Below the pieces are notes generated by a model that was not told the DNA's origin, searched no databases, and saw only the letters and a program-made list of their open reading frames with translations. The position numbers and the translations under genes were made by a program. A DNA stretch of 64,000 bases from Salipiger sp. CCB-MM3 (lineage in GTDB: Bacteria; Pseudomonadota; Alphaproteobacteria; Rhodobacterales; Rhodobacteraceae). Shown here piece after piece: positions 8,514-18,590 of the stretch. The first letter of the stretch is position 1. Every line of letters begins with the position of its first letter. The DNA lies in the NCBI RefSeq assembly GCF_001687105.1, contig NZ_CP014595.1, forward strand, positions 2,369,001 to 2,433,000, given 5' to 3'.

Positions 8514-9032
8514 GTGGGCCGCAGGCTTAGGTTCAGAGGCGAGAGCCGCAACAAGGTGGATGGCAAGGGTCGCGTGTCGATTCCGGCCTCTTTCCGCCGT
8601 GTGCTCGAAGCCGGTGATCCGGACTGGACCGAAGGACTCAACCCGAACTTCGTGATCGTCTACGGCGATCACCGCCGCAAATACCTTGAATGCTACACGA
8701 TCGAGGAGATGGAGGCCGTCGAGGACCGCATCTCGGACATGAAGCGCGGCTCGCAGAAGCGCCGCCTTCTGGAGCGTCTCTTCTCGACCCAATCCGTCAC
8801 CACCAGCGTTGATGAAACCGGGCGCATCGTGCTTCCGGCCAAACTGCGTGCTAAGATCGGTCTCGAAGACTGGGCCTATTTCGCCTCCAACGTCGACACC
8901 TTCCAGATTTGGAAGCCCGAGACCTTCGAAGAGGATGAACTGGCCGGAACCGAGGAATTCCTCGACGAGATGCCTGCGGACTTCGATCCGCTGCAGCTGC
9001 TCGACGAAGACGACGAAGCCGAGGAGGCCTGA
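8514..9032 (+). CDS. mraZ: Transcriptional regulator MraZ
   Basis: The product has 172 residues from a GTG start at 8514, chosen because family members begin just before the FRGES motif and purine-rich gagag precedes it. An upstream in-frame GTG at 8460 would add 18 residues with no ribosome site. Two AbrB-like swapped-hairpin repeats are visible: NKVDGKGRVSIPASFRR near residue 12 and TSVDETGRIVLPAKLR near residue 100. MraZ forms ring oligomers that bind phased TGGG repeats and repress the dcw operon. The tail is strongly acidic. It is the first gene of the dcw cluster, with rsmH starting 3 bases after its stop. Confidence 0.93.
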   Translation: MGRRLRFRGESRNKVDGKGRVSIPASFRRVLEAGDPDWTEGLNPNFVIVYGDHRRKYLECYTIEEMEAVEDRISDMKRGSQKRRLLERLFSTQSVTTSVDETGRIVLPAKLRAKIGLEDWAYFASNVDTFQIWKPETFEEDELAGTEEFLDEMPADFDPLQLLDEDDEAEEA

Positions 9033-9035
9033 CCC

Positions 9036-10025
9036 ATGGCGGCGCCCAAAGACCCCAACGCCGCTCCGCATGTACCCGTCCTGCTGCGGCCCCTGATCGA
9101 GGCGGTTGCGCCGGTGCGGGGCACTTGGGTTGACGGCACCTTCGGGGCAGGGGGCTATGCGCGGGGCCTGCTCGAAGCGGGCGCCGACAAGGTGATCGGC
9201 ATCGACCGCGATCCGCTGGCGCATCAGATGGCCGCCGAATGGATCGGCCAGTACGAGGGCCGGCTGGAGCTGGTCGAAGACAATTTCGCCAATATGGATG
9301 CCCATGCGCAGAACGTCGATGGCGTGGTGCTGGACCTGGGCGTGTCGTCCATGCAGCTGGACCGTGCCGAGCGCGGCTTTTCCTTCCAGAAGGACGGGCC
9401 GCTCGACATGCGTATGGAGCAGGCGGGAGAGACCGCAGCCGATCTGGTGAAGCGGCTCGACGAGACCACGCTGGCGGACGTGCTTTACACCTTCGGCGAA
9501 GAGCGCGCGTCGCGCCGCATCGCCAAGGCCATCGTGCGCGAGCGCGCGGTCGAGCCGATCGAGACCACCGCGCGCCTGTCGTCCATCGTCGAGGCCTGCC
9601 TGCCGCGCCCCAAGCCCGGCCAGTCGCATCCTGCGACCCGCTCGTTTCAGGCGCTGCGCATTGCGGTCAACGATGAGTATGGCGCGCTGTGGCGCGGGCT
9701 GATGGCCGCCGAGCGCGCGCTGAAGCCCGGCGGCTTTCTGGCCGTCGTCACCTTCCATTCCGTCGAAGACCGCATGGTCAAACGCTTCCTGCAGGCACGC
9801 GCGGGCCGTCTCAATTCGGTCAGCCGCTACGAGCCGCAGGTCGAGGCCGAGGCGCCGCGCTTCGAACTGGTGACCCGCAAGGCCGTGGGGCCGGACGACG
9901 AAGAGCTTGCGGTCAACCCGCGCTCGCGTTCGGCGCGGCTGCGGGTGGGGCGGCGGACCGAGGCCGCGGCCGGAGATATCGAGTCTGGGGTGCTCTCCAT
10001 GCCCCAGTTGAGAGGAAAGAGCTGA
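9036..10025 (+). CDS. rsmH: 16S rRNA (cytosine-1402-N4)-methyltransferase
   Basis: RsmH (MraW) methylates N4 of C1402 in the decoding centre of 16S rRNA using SAM. The 329-residue protein has the SAM-binding motif [14 protein letters not shown] near residue 32 and IGIDRDP. It also has [12 protein letters not shown] followed by RGFSF, GPLDMRM, and the late [13 protein letters not shown], all diagnostic of the family. The gene starts 3 bases after mraZ and its TGA overlaps the ftsL ATG, as usual in the dcw operon. Confidence 0.96.
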   Translation: MAAPKDPNAAPHVPVLLRPLIEAVAPVRGTWVDGTFGAGGYARGLLEAGADKVIGIDRDPLAHQMAAEWIGQYEGRLELVEDNFANMDAHAQNVDGVVLDLGVSSMQLDRAERGFSFQKDGPLDMRMEQAGETAADLVKRLDETTLADVLYTFGEERASRRIAKAIVRERAVEPIETTARLSSIVEACLPRPKPGQSHPATRSFQALRIAVNDEYGALWRGLMAAERALKPGGFLAVVTFHSVEDRMVKRFLQARAGRLNSVSRYEPQVEAEAPRFELVTRKAVGPDDEELAVNPRSRSARLRVGRRTEAAAGDIESGVLSMPQLRGKS

Positions 10026-10381
10026 TGCGCACGCTTCTCTATGTGACCACCTTTATGGCGGTGATCGGTCTGGCCTTCTGGGCCTATCACGAGAACTACA
10101 AGACGCAGGCCTCGCTGGACAACGTGCGCCAGCTGCAGCGCGACATTGGCGACGCCCGCGCGCGGCTGTCGATCCTGCGCGCCGAATGGGCCTATCTCAA
10201 CCGTCCCGACCGGCTGCGCGACCTTGCCGATCTGAACTTCGAGCGGCTGGGCCTGCTGCCGATGCGCCCCGAGCAGTTCGGGCGCATTGATCAGGTGAAT
10301 TACCCCGATAATCGCGCGCTGGTGTTCAACGACCTTGTGGACGTGACCAGCGCAGGTGCTGCCTCGGGGGCCTCGCGATGA
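10025..10381 (+). CDS. ftsL: Cell division protein FtsL
   Basis: This is a 118-residue single-pass membrane protein. One hydrophobic helix lies near residues 2-18, followed by a periplasmic coiled coil around 30-65 (LDNVRQLQRDIGDARARLSI) and the short LNRPDRLRDLADLNFERLGL motif typical of alphaproteobacterial FtsL. FtsL bridges FtsQ/FtsB to the FtsWI synthase. The identification rests on position between rsmH and ftsI plus this architecture. The ATG overlaps the rsmH stop, and the ftsL stop overlaps the ftsI ATG. Confidence 0.88.
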   Translation: MRTLLYVTTFMAVIGLAFWAYHENYKTQASLDNVRQLQRDIGDARARLSILRAEWAYLNRPDRLRDLADLNFERLGLLPMRPEQFGRIDQVNYPDNRALVFNDLVDVTSAGAASGASR

Positions 10382-12171
10382 ACGGGCGCATCCCGCTTCG
10401 GCCTCTGGCCCGCGTTCTGGATGCGCGGCGTCGCGGTGAGAACCCGGATGCGATCGAGCGCGAGAACCTGCGGATCCGCCACGAGCAGATGCGCGACAAG
10501 GCGCGCGTGCGCGCCGAGGGCCGTCTTCTGGTGCTCGGGCTGGTGTTCTTCTGCGCCTTCGTGGTGATCGGCTTGCGCATGGGCATGCTGGCGCAATCCG
10601 AAGCCGAGGAGCCGCGGGCGCAGCTTCCGGGGTCCTCGATCATTGCCTCGCGCGCCGATATCGTCGACCGGCAGGGCCGGGTGCTGGCGACCAATATGGA
10701 AACCCATTCGCTCTACGCCCACCCGCATCAGATGATCGAGCCGCTGCGCGCCGCCGATGAGTTGATGAAGATCTTCCCCGATCTGAACCACGAGCGGCTG
10801 GTGAAGGATTTCACCAACGGCAAGCGCAAGTTCATGTGGGTGAAGAAGAAAATCAGCCCCGAGCAGATGCAGGCGGTGCATGACATCGGCGAGCCGGGCC
10901 TGCTGTTCGGCCCGCGCGAGATGCGGCTTTATCCCAATGGCAAGCTGGCCTCGCACATTCTAGGCGGTGCCAGCTTTGGCCGTGAGGGCGTGGCTTCGGC
11001 AGAGGTGATCGGCACCGCCGGGATCGAGCGCTTCTTTGATGACGAGCTGCGCGATCCGGCCCGCGGCGGCGCACCGCTGGAGCTGTCGATTGATCTGACC
11101 GTGCAGGCAGCGACCGAGCGGGTGCTGTCCTCGGGCATGAAGCTGATGAACGCCAAGGGCGCGGCCTCGGTGCTGCTCGACGTGCACACCGGCGAGATCA
11201 TCGCCATGGCCTCGCTGCCCGATTTCGATCCCAACGACCGTCCGCGCCCGCCGGTGTCGGGCAGCCCCGCCGACAGCCCGCTGTTCAACCACGCGGTTCA
11301 GGGCGTCTACGAGCTTGGCTCGACCTTCAAAATCTTTGCCGCCGCGCAGGCGCTTGATCTGGGGCTGGTGAAGCCCGACACGGTGATCGACACCTCGCCG
11401 CCGATGAAGGTCAGCGGTTTCCGCATCGGCGAGTTCGAGGGCCACAACTACGGCAAGCAGACCGTCGAAGGCATCATTCAGCACAGTTCCAACCGCGGCA
11501 CCGGCAAGATCGCGCTGGCGATCGGCCCCGAGCGGCAGCAGGACTTCCTGAAGCGTATGGGGTTCTTCGAACCCACCGGCGTTGAACTGACCGAAGCGTC
11601 GGGCGGCAAACCGCTGCTGCCGGCGCGTTGGACCGAACTGAGCACGGTGACGATCTCTTATGGTCACGGTCTCTCGGCCTCGCCGCTGCACCTTGCGGCG
11701 GGTTATGCCGCCATCGCCAACGGCGGTCATAAGATCAGCCCGACGCTGCTCAAGCAGGACGGGCCGCATTATGGCCCGCAGGTGATGTCCGAGAAGGTGG
11801 CCAATGAGGCCGCGCATATGCTGCGCCTCGTGGTGACCGACGGCACCGCCAGCTTTGCCGATGTGCCGGGCTACAAGGTCGCGGGCAAGACCGGCACCGC
11901 CGACAAGCCCAAGGAACGCGGCGGCGGCTATTACAAGGACAAGGTGATCGCCACCTTCAGCTCGATCTTCCCCGCCGACGATCCCAAATACGCGCTGGTG
12001 GTGACGCTCGACGAGCCGGTCGAGACCTCGGGCAGCCGTCCGCGCCGTTCGGCGGGCTGGACCGCTGTGCCGGTGGCCGCCGAGATGATCGGCAGGATCG
12101 CGCCGCTTCTGGGCTTGCGTCCGGAATACGATGTGCCAGAAGAGGAGGAGGTGACGCTGGTTCGGAACTGA
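10378..12171 (+). CDS. ftsI: Septal peptidoglycan transpeptidase FtsI (PBP3)
   Basis: A 597-residue class B penicillin-binding protein. The basic cytosolic N-terminus is followed by a membrane anchor near residues 49-70 and a pedestal domain. The transpeptidase motifs are S315-TFK in GSTFKIF, SSN at 370-372 and KTG at 504-506. It crosslinks septal peptidoglycan in complex with FtsW. The ATG overlaps the ftsL stop. 64 bases separate it from murE and contain a copy of the dispersed GCGTATTT motif. Confidence 0.96.
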   Translation: MNGRIPLRPLARVLDARRRGENPDAIERENLRIRHEQMRDKARVRAEGRLLVLGLVFFCAFVVIGLRMGMLAQSEAEEPRAQLPGSSIIASRADIVDRQGRVLATNMETHSLYAHPHQMIEPLRAADELMKIFPDLNHERLVKDFTNGKRKFMWVKKKISPEQMQAVHDIGEPGLLFGPREMRLYPNGKLASHILGGASFGREGVASAEVIGTAGIERFFDDELRDPARGGAPLELSIDLTVQAATERVLSSGMKLMNAKGAASVLLDVHTGEIIAMASLPDFDPNDRPRPPVSGSPADSPLFNHAVQGVYELGSTFKIFAAAQALDLGLVKPDTVIDTSPPMKVSGFRIGEFEGHNYGKQTVEGIIQHSSNRGTGKIALAIGPERQQDFLKRMGFFEPTGVELTEASGGKPLLPARWTELSTVTISYGHGLSASPLHLAAGYAAIANGGHKISPTLLKQDGPHYGPQVMSEKVANEAAHMLRLVVTDGTASFADVPGYKVAGKTGTADKPKERGGGYYKDKVIATFSSIFPADDPKYALVVTLDEPVETSGSRPRRSAGWTAVPVAAEMIGRIAPLLGLRPEYDVPEEEEVTLVRN

Positions 12172-12205
12172 CCGGGCCGCGCGCCTCTGGCCGGGTTCTG
12201 GCCAT

Positions 12206-12230
12206 GCGTATTTTAAGAACGATGAAAGGG
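12206..12230 (+). repeat. Dispersed intergenic GCGTATTT motif, copy 4
   Basis: It reads GCGTATTTTAAGAACGATGA followed by AAGGG, the AACAATGAA-like variant. It ends 5 bases before the murE ATG, so its AAAGGG end may also serve as the murE ribosome site. Confidence 0.6.
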
Positions 12231-12235
12231 CCGTC

Positions 12236-13729
12236 ATGAGCACCGTCTCTGAGGGAGGCAAGAGCCTCGGCGAGCTGGGGCTGACCGCACGCGGCGGTCG
12301 CGATGCAGAGGTGACGGGGGTCTCGGTCGACAGCCGGGACGTGCAGCCGGGGCATCTGTTTGCCGCATTGCCGGGCACCAAGGTGCACGGCGCGACGTTC
12401 ATTCCCACCGCTCTGGCGCAGGGCGCCGCCGCCATTCTCACCGATGCCGAAGGCGCGGCGCTGGCCGCCGCGGCGCTGGCCGAAAGCGATGCCGCGCTGG
12501 TGATCGCCGCCGATCCGCGGCAGGCGCTCTCCTACGCTGCGGCGCTGTGGTTCGGCGCGCAGCCGCAGGTGATGGCCGCTGTCACCGGCACCAATGGCAA
12601 GACCTCGGTCGCGACCTTCCTGCGCCACATCTGGCAGGATCTCGGCTATCGCGCCATCAACCTCGGCACCACCGGCGTCGAGGGCGACTGGCAGGCGCCG
12701 CTCAAGCACACCACGCCCGAGCCGATCACCCTGCACCGCGCCCTGTCCGAAGCGGCGGCGGCGGGGGTCGATCATTGCGCCATGGAGGCCTCGAGCCACG
12801 GGCTCGATCAGCGCCGCCTCGACGGTGTGCAACTGGCGGCGGCGGGGTTCACCAATTTCACGCAGGATCACCTCGATTACCACGCGGATTTCGAAGAGTA
12901 TTTCGCCGCCAAAGCGGGGCTTTTCGCGCGGGTTCTGCCGGATGACGGCATCGCGGTGATCAATATCGACGACCCGCGCGGCGTCGACATGATGGCCATC
13001 GCCCGCGCGCGGGGGCAAGAGGTCATTTCGGTTGGCGCGGCGGAAGGCTGCGATCTGCGCATCCTCGGCCAGCGGTTCCATGCCACCGGGCAGGACCTGC
13101 GGCTCGACTGGCGCGGCGCGGTGCAGCAGCTGCGGCTGGGGCTCATCGGCGGTTTTCAGGGGCAGAACGCGGCGCTGGCCGCCGGTCTGGCGCTGGCCTG
13201 CGGTGCCGAGGCCGAACGGGTCTTTCCGGCGCTGGAACGGCTGGAGACCGTGCGCGGGCGCATGCAGCTTGCCGCGACGCGTGACAATGGCGCGGCGGTC
13301 TATGTGGATTTCGCCCATACGCCCGATGCGGTCTCGACCGCGCTGCAGGCGCTGCGTCCGCATGTGATGGGGCGGCTGGTCGCCATCGTCGGCGCGGGCG
13401 GCGACCGCGATCCGGGCAAACGCCCGCTGATGGGCGCCGCGGCGCATGAGTTTGCCGACATGGTGATCGTTTCGGACGACAACCCGCGCAGCGAGGACCC
13501 GGCGGCGATCCGCGCCGAGGTGCTGGACGGCGCGCCGGGCGCGCTGGAGGTCGGCGACCGCGCCGAGGCGATCCTGCGCGGCGTCGATGCGCTGGGGCCG
13601 GGGGACGCGCTGATGATCCTCGGCAAGGGCCATGAGACCGGGCAGATCGTCGGCGACACGATCTATCCTTTCGACGACGTGGAACAGGCAAGCGTGGCGG
13701 TGAACGCGCTGGACGGGAGAGGGCTGTGA
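12236..13729 (+). CDS. murE: UDP-MurNAc-L-Ala-D-Glu:meso-diaminopimelate ligase
   Basis: A 497-residue cytosolic ATP-dependent Mur ligase adding the third stem residue. Visible are an N-terminal VDSRDVQPGHLFAAL domain and the P-loop GTNGKTS at 118-124. The HTTPEP substrate motif is also present. The C-terminal DNPR (in SDDNPRSEDP) selects meso-diaminopimelate over lysine. The start MSTVSEGGK has AAAGGG upstream. Its stop overlaps the murF GTG start. Confidence 0.96.
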   Translation: MSTVSEGGKSLGELGLTARGGRDAEVTGVSVDSRDVQPGHLFAALPGTKVHGATFIPTALAQGAAAILTDAEGAALAAAALAESDAALVIAADPRQALSYAAALWFGAQPQVMAAVTGTNGKTSVATFLRHIWQDLGYRAINLGTTGVEGDWQAPLKHTTPEPITLHRALSEAAAAGVDHCAMEASSHGLDQRRLDGVQLAAAGFTNFTQDHLDYHADFEEYFAAKAGLFARVLPDDGIAVINIDDPRGVDMMAIARARGQEVISVGAAEGCDLRILGQRFHATGQDLRLDWRGAVQQLRLGLIGGFQGQNAALAAGLALACGAEAERVFPALERLETVRGRMQLAATRDNGAAVYVDFAHTPDAVSTALQALRPHVMGRLVAIVGAGGDRDPGKRPLMGAAAHEFADMVIVSDDNPRSEDPAAIRAEVLDGAPGALEVGDRAEAILRGVDALGPGDALMILGKGHETGQIVGDTIYPFDDVEQASVAVNALDGRGL

Positions 13730-15156
13730 CGCTTTGGACGGCTGAAGAGGCCGCCGCCGCAACCGGCGGGCGGGCCATTGGCAACTGGAGCGTCAACGGC
13801 GTTTCGATCGACACCCGCACGCTGGAGAAGGGCGATCTCTTTGTCGCCCTGACCGCGGCGCGTGACGCGCATGACTTCGTGGCGCAGGCGCTGGAGAAAG
13901 GCGCGGGGGCCGCGCTCGTCAGCCGCATCCCCGAGGGCGTGCCCGCGGATGCGCCGTTGTTGATCGTCGATGACGTGCTGCCGGGGCTCGAGGCTTTGGG
14001 GCGCGCCGCGCGGGCCCGGACACGGGCGCAGGTGGTGGCGGTGACCGGCTCGGTGGGCAAGACCTCGACAAAGGAGATGCTGCGCACCGTGCTGGGCGCG
14101 CAGGGCACGGTCCATGCCGCCGAGAAAAGCTACAACAACCATTGGGGCGTGCCGCTGACGCTGGCGCGGATGCCCAAGGACGTGGATTTTGCCGTGATCG
14201 AGATCGGCATGAACCACCCCGGCGAGATCGCGCCGCTGAGCCGCATGGCGCGGCCGCATGTGGCGATGATCACCATCGTTGCGCCCGCGCATCTGGCTGC
14301 CTTCGAGAACCTCGAGGGCATCGCGCGCGAGAAGGCGGCGATCTTCGAGGGGCTGGAGCCCGGCGGCAGCGCCGTGGTCAACGGCGATCTCGAGGTCTCG
14401 CCGCTGCTGGTGAAACTGGCCGAGGCCAGGGCGGCGCATGTGATCACCTTCGGCGAGGCGGCGGGCAATCACCACCGCGTCGAAGAGGTCACCGTGGGCG
14501 ATGCCACCACCGTGGCGCAGGGTCGCGCGTGGCGCACGCATGTGCTCTATAAGGTCGGGGTGCCGGGGCGGCATTTCGCGGTCAACGGCATGGGCGTTCT
14601 GGCCGTGGTGCATGCCATGGGGCTCGACCGGGCGCTGGCGGTCACCGCGCTGGGGCAGTGGGAGGCTGGCGCGGGACGGGGCCTGCGCGAGGTGATCACC
14701 CTCGATCCGGTGGAGACGCAGCTGACGCTGGAACTGATCGACGACGCCTATAACGCCAACCCCGCCTCGCTGGGCGCCTCGCTGGAGGTTCTGGCGGGCG
14801 CAAAGCCCAAGGACGGCGTGGGGCGCGTCGCGCATGGGCGGCGCATCGCCTATCTCGGCGATATGAAAGAGCTGGGCGCGCAGGAGCATGAGTTGCACCG
14901 CGCTCTGGCGGAACATCCTTCGATGGGCTGCATCGACCTCGTGCATTGCGTCGGGCCGCTGATGCGCGATCTTTGGCTGGCGCTGCCCGAGCACAAGCGC
15001 GGCCATTGGGCCGAGACCAGCACCGCCATGGCCGAGCGGGTGCGCCATGATCTCGACGCCGGCGATGTTGTGCTGGTGAAGGGCTCGCTCTCCATGGCGC
15101 TGGCGCGCGTGGTTGACGCGATCCGCAAAATGGGTCATGCGCCCGCCACTAGCTGA
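13726..15156 (+). CDS. murF: UDP-MurNAc-tripeptide:D-Ala-D-Ala ligase
   Basis: MurF adds the D-Ala-D-Ala dipeptide to complete the stem pentapeptide. The 476-residue protein starts at a GTG that overlaps the murE stop (GTGA). The P-loop is GSVGKTS at 108-114. The YNNHWGVPLTL motif and EIGMNHPGEIA follow, with the C-terminal DDAYNANPASL typical of MurF. It is translationally coupled to murE. Confidence 0.96.
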   Translation: MTLWTAEEAAAATGGRAIGNWSVNGVSIDTRTLEKGDLFVALTAARDAHDFVAQALEKGAGAALVSRIPEGVPADAPLLIVDDVLPGLEALGRAARARTRAQVVAVTGSVGKTSTKEMLRTVLGAQGTVHAAEKSYNNHWGVPLTLARMPKDVDFAVIEIGMNHPGEIAPLSRMARPHVAMITIVAPAHLAAFENLEGIAREKAAIFEGLEPGGSAVVNGDLEVSPLLVKLAEARAAHVITFGEAAGNHHRVEEVTVGDATTVAQGRAWRTHVLYKVGVPGRHFAVNGMGVLAVVHAMGLDRALAVTALGQWEAGAGRGLREVITLDPVETQLTLELIDDAYNANPASLGASLEVLAGAKPKDGVGRVAHGRRIAYLGDMKELGAQEHELHRALAEHPSMGCIDLVHCVGPLMRDLWLALPEHKRGHWAETSTAMAERVRHDLDAGDVVLVKGSLSMALARVVDAIRKMGHAPATS

Positions 15157-15174
15157 CAAGAAGGACCGGGGCTC

Positions 15175-16257
15175 ATGCTCTATTGGCTGACTGGATTGAG
15201 TGACGGCGGCGATGTCTTCAACCTCTTCCGCTACATCACTTTCCGGGCGGGCGGGGCGTTTCTGACCGCGCTGATCTTCGGGTTCCTCTTCGGTCGGCCG
15301 CTGATCGACGTGCTGCGCAAGCGGCAGGGCAAGGGCCAGCCGATCCGCACCGACGGGCCCGAGGGGCATTTCGTCAAGGCGGGCACGCCGACCATGGGCG
15401 GGCTGCTGATCGTCGGCGCGCTGCTGACCTCGACGCTGCTTTGGGCGCGGCTCGACAATGGCTTTGTCTGGATGGTGCTCTTTGTCACCATGGGCTACGC
15501 CGCGATCGGCTTTGCCGACGATTATGCCAAGGTGAAAAAGCAGAACACCGATGGCGTGTCGGGCAAGGTGCGGTTGGCCATCGGCTTTGGCATTGCGGCG
15601 GTGGCGGCGGCCTGGGCGGCATGGCTGCATCCGGCCGATTTGACAGGCCAGTTGGCCTTCCCGGTGTTCAAGAACGCGCTGCTCGATCTTGGCTGGCTGT
15701 TCGTGCCCTTCGCGATGATCGTCATTGTCGGGGCCGCCAATGCGGTGAACCTGACCGACGGTCTTGACGGGCTTGCCATCATGCCGGTGATGATTGCCGG
15801 CGGCACGCTGGGCATCATCGCCTATGCGGTGGGCCGGACCGACTTCACCGAATATCTCGACGTGCACTATGTGCCCGGCACCGGCGAGATCCTGATCTTC
15901 ACCGCCGCGCTGATCGGCGGCGGGCTCGGCTTTTTGTGGTACAATGCGCCGCCCGCAGCGGTCTTCATGGGCGACACCGGCTCGCTGGCTCTGGGCGGCG
16001 GGCTTGGTGCCATTGCCGTGGCCACCAAGCACGAGATCGTGCTGGCCATCGTCGGCGGTCTTTTCGTGGTCGAGGCGCTCTCGGTGATCATCCAGGTGCT
16101 CTACTTCAAGCGCACCGGCAAGCGGGTGTTCCTGATGGCGCCAATCCACCACCACTACGAGAAGAAGGGCTGGGCCGAGCCGCAGATCGTCATCCGCTTC
16201 TGGATCATCTCGCTCATACTCGCGCTGATCGGGCTGGCGACGCTGAAGCTGCGCTGA
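15175..16257 (+). CDS. mraY: Phospho-MurNAc-pentapeptide transferase MraY
   Basis: MraY transfers phospho-MurNAc-pentapeptide to undecaprenyl phosphate to make lipid I in the inner membrane. The 360-residue protein has about ten helices. The catalytic motifs are [19 protein letters not shown] with the DD pair, [10 protein letters not shown] and the late [11 protein letters not shown]. The C-terminus ends with a helix and LKLR. 18 bases separate it from murF. Two perfect palindromes follow in the gap before murD. Confidence 0.97.
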   Translation: MLYWLTGLSDGGDVFNLFRYITFRAGGAFLTALIFGFLFGRPLIDVLRKRQGKGQPIRTDGPEGHFVKAGTPTMGGLLIVGALLTSTLLWARLDNGFVWMVLFVTMGYAAIGFADDYAKVKKQNTDGVSGKVRLAIGFGIAAVAAAWAAWLHPADLTGQLAFPVFKNALLDLGWLFVPFAMIVIVGAANAVNLTDGLDGLAIMPVMIAGGTLGIIAYAVGRTDFTEYLDVHYVPGTGEILIFTAALIGGGLGFLWYNAPPAAVFMGDTGSLALGGGLGAIAVATKHEIVLAIVGGLFVVEALSVIIQVLYFKRTGKRVFLMAPIHHHYEKKGWAEPQIVIRFWIISLILALIGLATLKLR

Positions 16258-16270
16258 GGCGGGGCAGGGG

Positions 16271-16315
16271 GCAACGTCCTTCCAAGGACGTTGCAAATCT
16301 CTTGCAAGAGATTTG
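16271..16315 (+). repeat. Pair of perfect palindromes between mraY and murD
   Basis: The first palindrome has 11-bp arms (gcaacgtcctt / aaggacgttgc, 16271-16281 and 16284-16294) with a CC loop. The second, overlapping by a base, has 10-bp arms (caaatctctt / aagagatttg, 16294-16303 and 16306-16315) with a GC loop. There is no T run, so it is not a simple terminator. It may be a processing or stalling structure, or a dispersed repeat. Confidence 0.75.
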
Positions 16316-16397
16316 TCCCGCACCGCCTGCTCTGGTGCGCGCCGCGCCGATGCGCTAGCCGTGAGGCATGAGCATTTGCAGGCATGGGGACAATGGC

Positions 16398-17801
16398 ATG
16401 ATTCCGGTATCTGGCTTCGAGGAGCGCTGCGTTGCGGTGCTGGGTCTGGGGCGTTCGGGCCTGTCGGCGGCGCGCGCCCTGCGCGAAGGCGGCGCCTCGG
16501 TGCTGGTCTGGGACGACAATGCCACCGCGCGCGAAACCGCCGAGGCGGAAGGTTTCGAGAGCCGCGATCTGGCAAAGCAGGGCGGGTTCGACGGTGTCGA
16601 CTGGCTGGTGGTCTCGCCCGGCATTCCGCATCTCTACCCCGAGCCTAACGCGGTGATCGCCGCCGCATGGGCAGCAGGCGTGCCGGTCGACAATGACATC
16701 GGGCTGTTCTTCCGCTCGCTCTCGGCCGCGGGCTCGGACTGGGACATGTACGACAGCCCGCCGCGGGTGATCGCGGTCACCGGCTCGAACGGCAAGTCCA
16801 CCACCTCGGCGCTGATCCACCACATCCTGCAAAGCGCCGGGCGCGAGAGCCAGCTGGCGGGCAACATCGGGCGCGGCGTTCTGGACATCGACCCGCCGGG
16901 CGATGGCGGCGTGGTGGTGCTGGAGCTGTCGAGCTATCAGACCGACCTTGCGCGCGCACTGACGCCGGATGTGGCGGTGTTCACCAATCTCTCGCCCGAC
17001 CACCTCGACCGCCACGGCGGCATGGGCGGCTATTTCGCCGCCAAGCGCCGGCTCTTCGCCGAAGGTGGCCCGGATCGCTGCGTGATCGGCGTCGACGAGG
17101 CCGAGGGGCAGTATCTGGCCAACCAGCTTTCCGAGGGGCCGACCGACGACCGGGTGATCCGGGTCTCGTCTGGGTCCAAGCTCTCGGGGCCGGGCTGGGT
17201 GGTCTATGCCCGCAAAGGCTTCCTCACCGAGTGGCGTAAGGGCCGTCAGGTGGCCTCGATCGATTTGCGTGCGGTGAAGGGGCTGCCGGGGGCGCACAAC
17301 CACCAGAACGCCTGCGCGGCCTATGCCGCCGTGCGCGCGCTCGGCGTGGCGCCGCGGCAGGTCGAGGCGGCCTTCCACAGCTTCGAGGGGCTGCCGCATC
17401 GCAGCCAGATCATCGCCGAGGCGGGCGGGGTCACCTATGTCAACGACAGCAAGGCGACCAACGTCGACGCAGCGGTCAAGGCGCTGCTGGCGTTCCAGAA
17501 CATCCGCTGGATCTGCGGCGGGCTGATGAAGGAGGGCGGTCTTTCGGGGCTGGCGCCGGGGCTGGCCCATGTGACCAAAGCCTATGTTATCGGTCGCGAG
17601 GCGGCGAATTTCGCGCTGGGTCTGCCGGGGATCGAGGCCGAGATCTGCACCGATATGGCGACCGCCGTGGCCCGCGCCCGTGCCGAGGCGCAGCCCGGCG
17701 AGGTGGTGCTGCTGGCGCCTGCGGCAGCCAGTTTCGACCAATACGACAGTTTCGAAAAGCGCGGCGAGGATTTCGCCGCGCGGGTGCGCGCCGCGCTCTG
17801 A
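16398..17801 (+). CDS. murD: UDP-MurNAc-L-Ala:D-Glu ligase
   Basis: MurD adds D-glutamate, the second stem residue. The product has 467 residues from the ATG at 16398, which is preceded by GGGGA at a good distance and matches family N-termini ([17 protein letters not shown]). An upstream in-frame ATG at 16368 would add ten residues. The Mur P-loop GSNGKST is at 129-135. [11 protein letters not shown] and the C-terminal [18 protein letters not shown] motif are MurD signatures. Two minus-strand genes interrupt the cluster after it. Confidence 0.96.
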   Translation: MIPVSGFEERCVAVLGLGRSGLSAARALREGGASVLVWDDNATARETAEAEGFESRDLAKQGGFDGVDWLVVSPGIPHLYPEPNAVIAAAWAAGVPVDNDIGLFFRSLSAAGSDWDMYDSPPRVIAVTGSNGKSTTSALIHHILQSAGRESQLAGNIGRGVLDIDPPGDGGVVVLELSSYQTDLARALTPDVAVFTNLSPDHLDRHGGMGGYFAAKRRLFAEGGPDRCVIGVDEAEGQYLANQLSEGPTDDRVIRVSSGSKLSGPGWVVYARKGFLTEWRKGRQVASIDLRAVKGLPGAHNHQNACAAYAAVRALGVAPRQVEAAFHSFEGLPHRSQIIAEAGGVTYVNDSKATNVDAAVKALLAFQNIRWICGGLMKEGGLSGLAPGLAHVTKAYVIGREAANFALGLPGIEAEICTDMATAVARARAEAQPGEVVLLAPAAASFDQYDSFEKRGEDFAARVRAAL

Positions 17802-17854
17802 GGCTTTGCCTGAGTCTGAGCCTTCGCCCTGACGACCCGCCCGGCGCGGGCCGC

Positions 17855-18535
17855 TCAGGGCTGGCGCATCTCGCGCAGCAGCCCGTCAGCCAGCGCCTGC
17901 GGGTGCACCACGCCAAGCTGCGCGGGGATCTTCGGCAGGCGAAGGATACGCGAGATGGCAAAACGGTGCGCGCCGCCGCTGGCGCGCAGCAGCGTGCCGT
18001 CGCGCCCCACGTGCACCAGGATGCCGCCATGTTCGCGCCGGAAGTATTCGGGCAGTTCGGTGCGCGCCAGCAGGCGGCCTCGGCGGCGGGTTTCCTCGAA
18101 CACCTGATCGAGCCGCTCGTAGCGCGCCACGAGGTCCTCTTCGGTGGCGCATTCATCCGGCACGCCGCCCTGATTGATCTCGTCGAGCAGCTTCTGGAAC
18201 AGCGGCGTGTCGCGCCACGGCGTGCCGCCCTCGAAATGCATGCGGCAGCTGATCAGCTTGATGTGATCCTCGACCGGGCGGCGCTTGAGATCCCAGTCGC
18301 CGGGGACGACCATGCCGCTCTGGCGGCGGCGCATCTTCGGCGAGCCGGTGTAGAGGTGGTTGACGGTCATCGGATCGACGTGGATCAGCTCGTCCGACAT
18401 CGGTGCCTCGGCGCCATAGCGCCAGCGGTTCATCAGGTCGCGGACAAACTTGCGCGGCACCTGCGCGTGCAGGTCACGCAGCCAGTTTGTGGGATAGAGC
18501 GTGGGATGGTCCGCGAAAGCCATGGTGTCGTCCAA
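17855..18535 (-). CDS. Hypothetical protein with a ParB/sulfiredoxin-like GGAHR motif
   Basis: I do not recognise this 226-residue soluble protein. It has no signal peptide or membrane helix. The C-terminal part reads HVGRDGTLLRASGGAHRFAI followed by SRILRLPKIPAQL. A small-residue-HR loop followed by a helix and an 'IP' strand resembles the ParB/sulfiredoxin nucleotide-binding fold (GxHR). That is a pattern-level resemblance only. The N-terminal half is rich in W, R and H (KMRRRQSGMVVPGDWDLKRR). It sits on the strand opposite to the dcw genes, next to the BaiN-like flavoprotein gene, and may share a transcript with it. Confidence 0.6.
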   Translation of the reverse strand: MDDTMAFADHPTLYPTNWLRDLHAQVPRKFVRDLMNRWRYGAEAPMSDELIHVDPMTVNHLYTGSPKMRRRQSGMVVPGDWDLKRRPVEDHIKLISCRMHFEGGTPWRDTPLFQKLLDEINQGGVPDECATEEDLVARYERLDQVFEETRRRGRLLARTELPEYFRREHGGILVHVGRDGTLLRASGGAHRFAISRILRLPKIPAQLGVVHPQALADGLLREMRQP

Positions 18536-18590
18536 TGTGAAGATCGGATGACAAAATGTAACGGCGCGATGACGAATTCAAGGCCCGGCG

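Noticed and set aside
13663..16575. 970-residue minus-strand open frame over murF and mraY
   Set aside because: It is a GC-rich antisense shadow of two clear genes.
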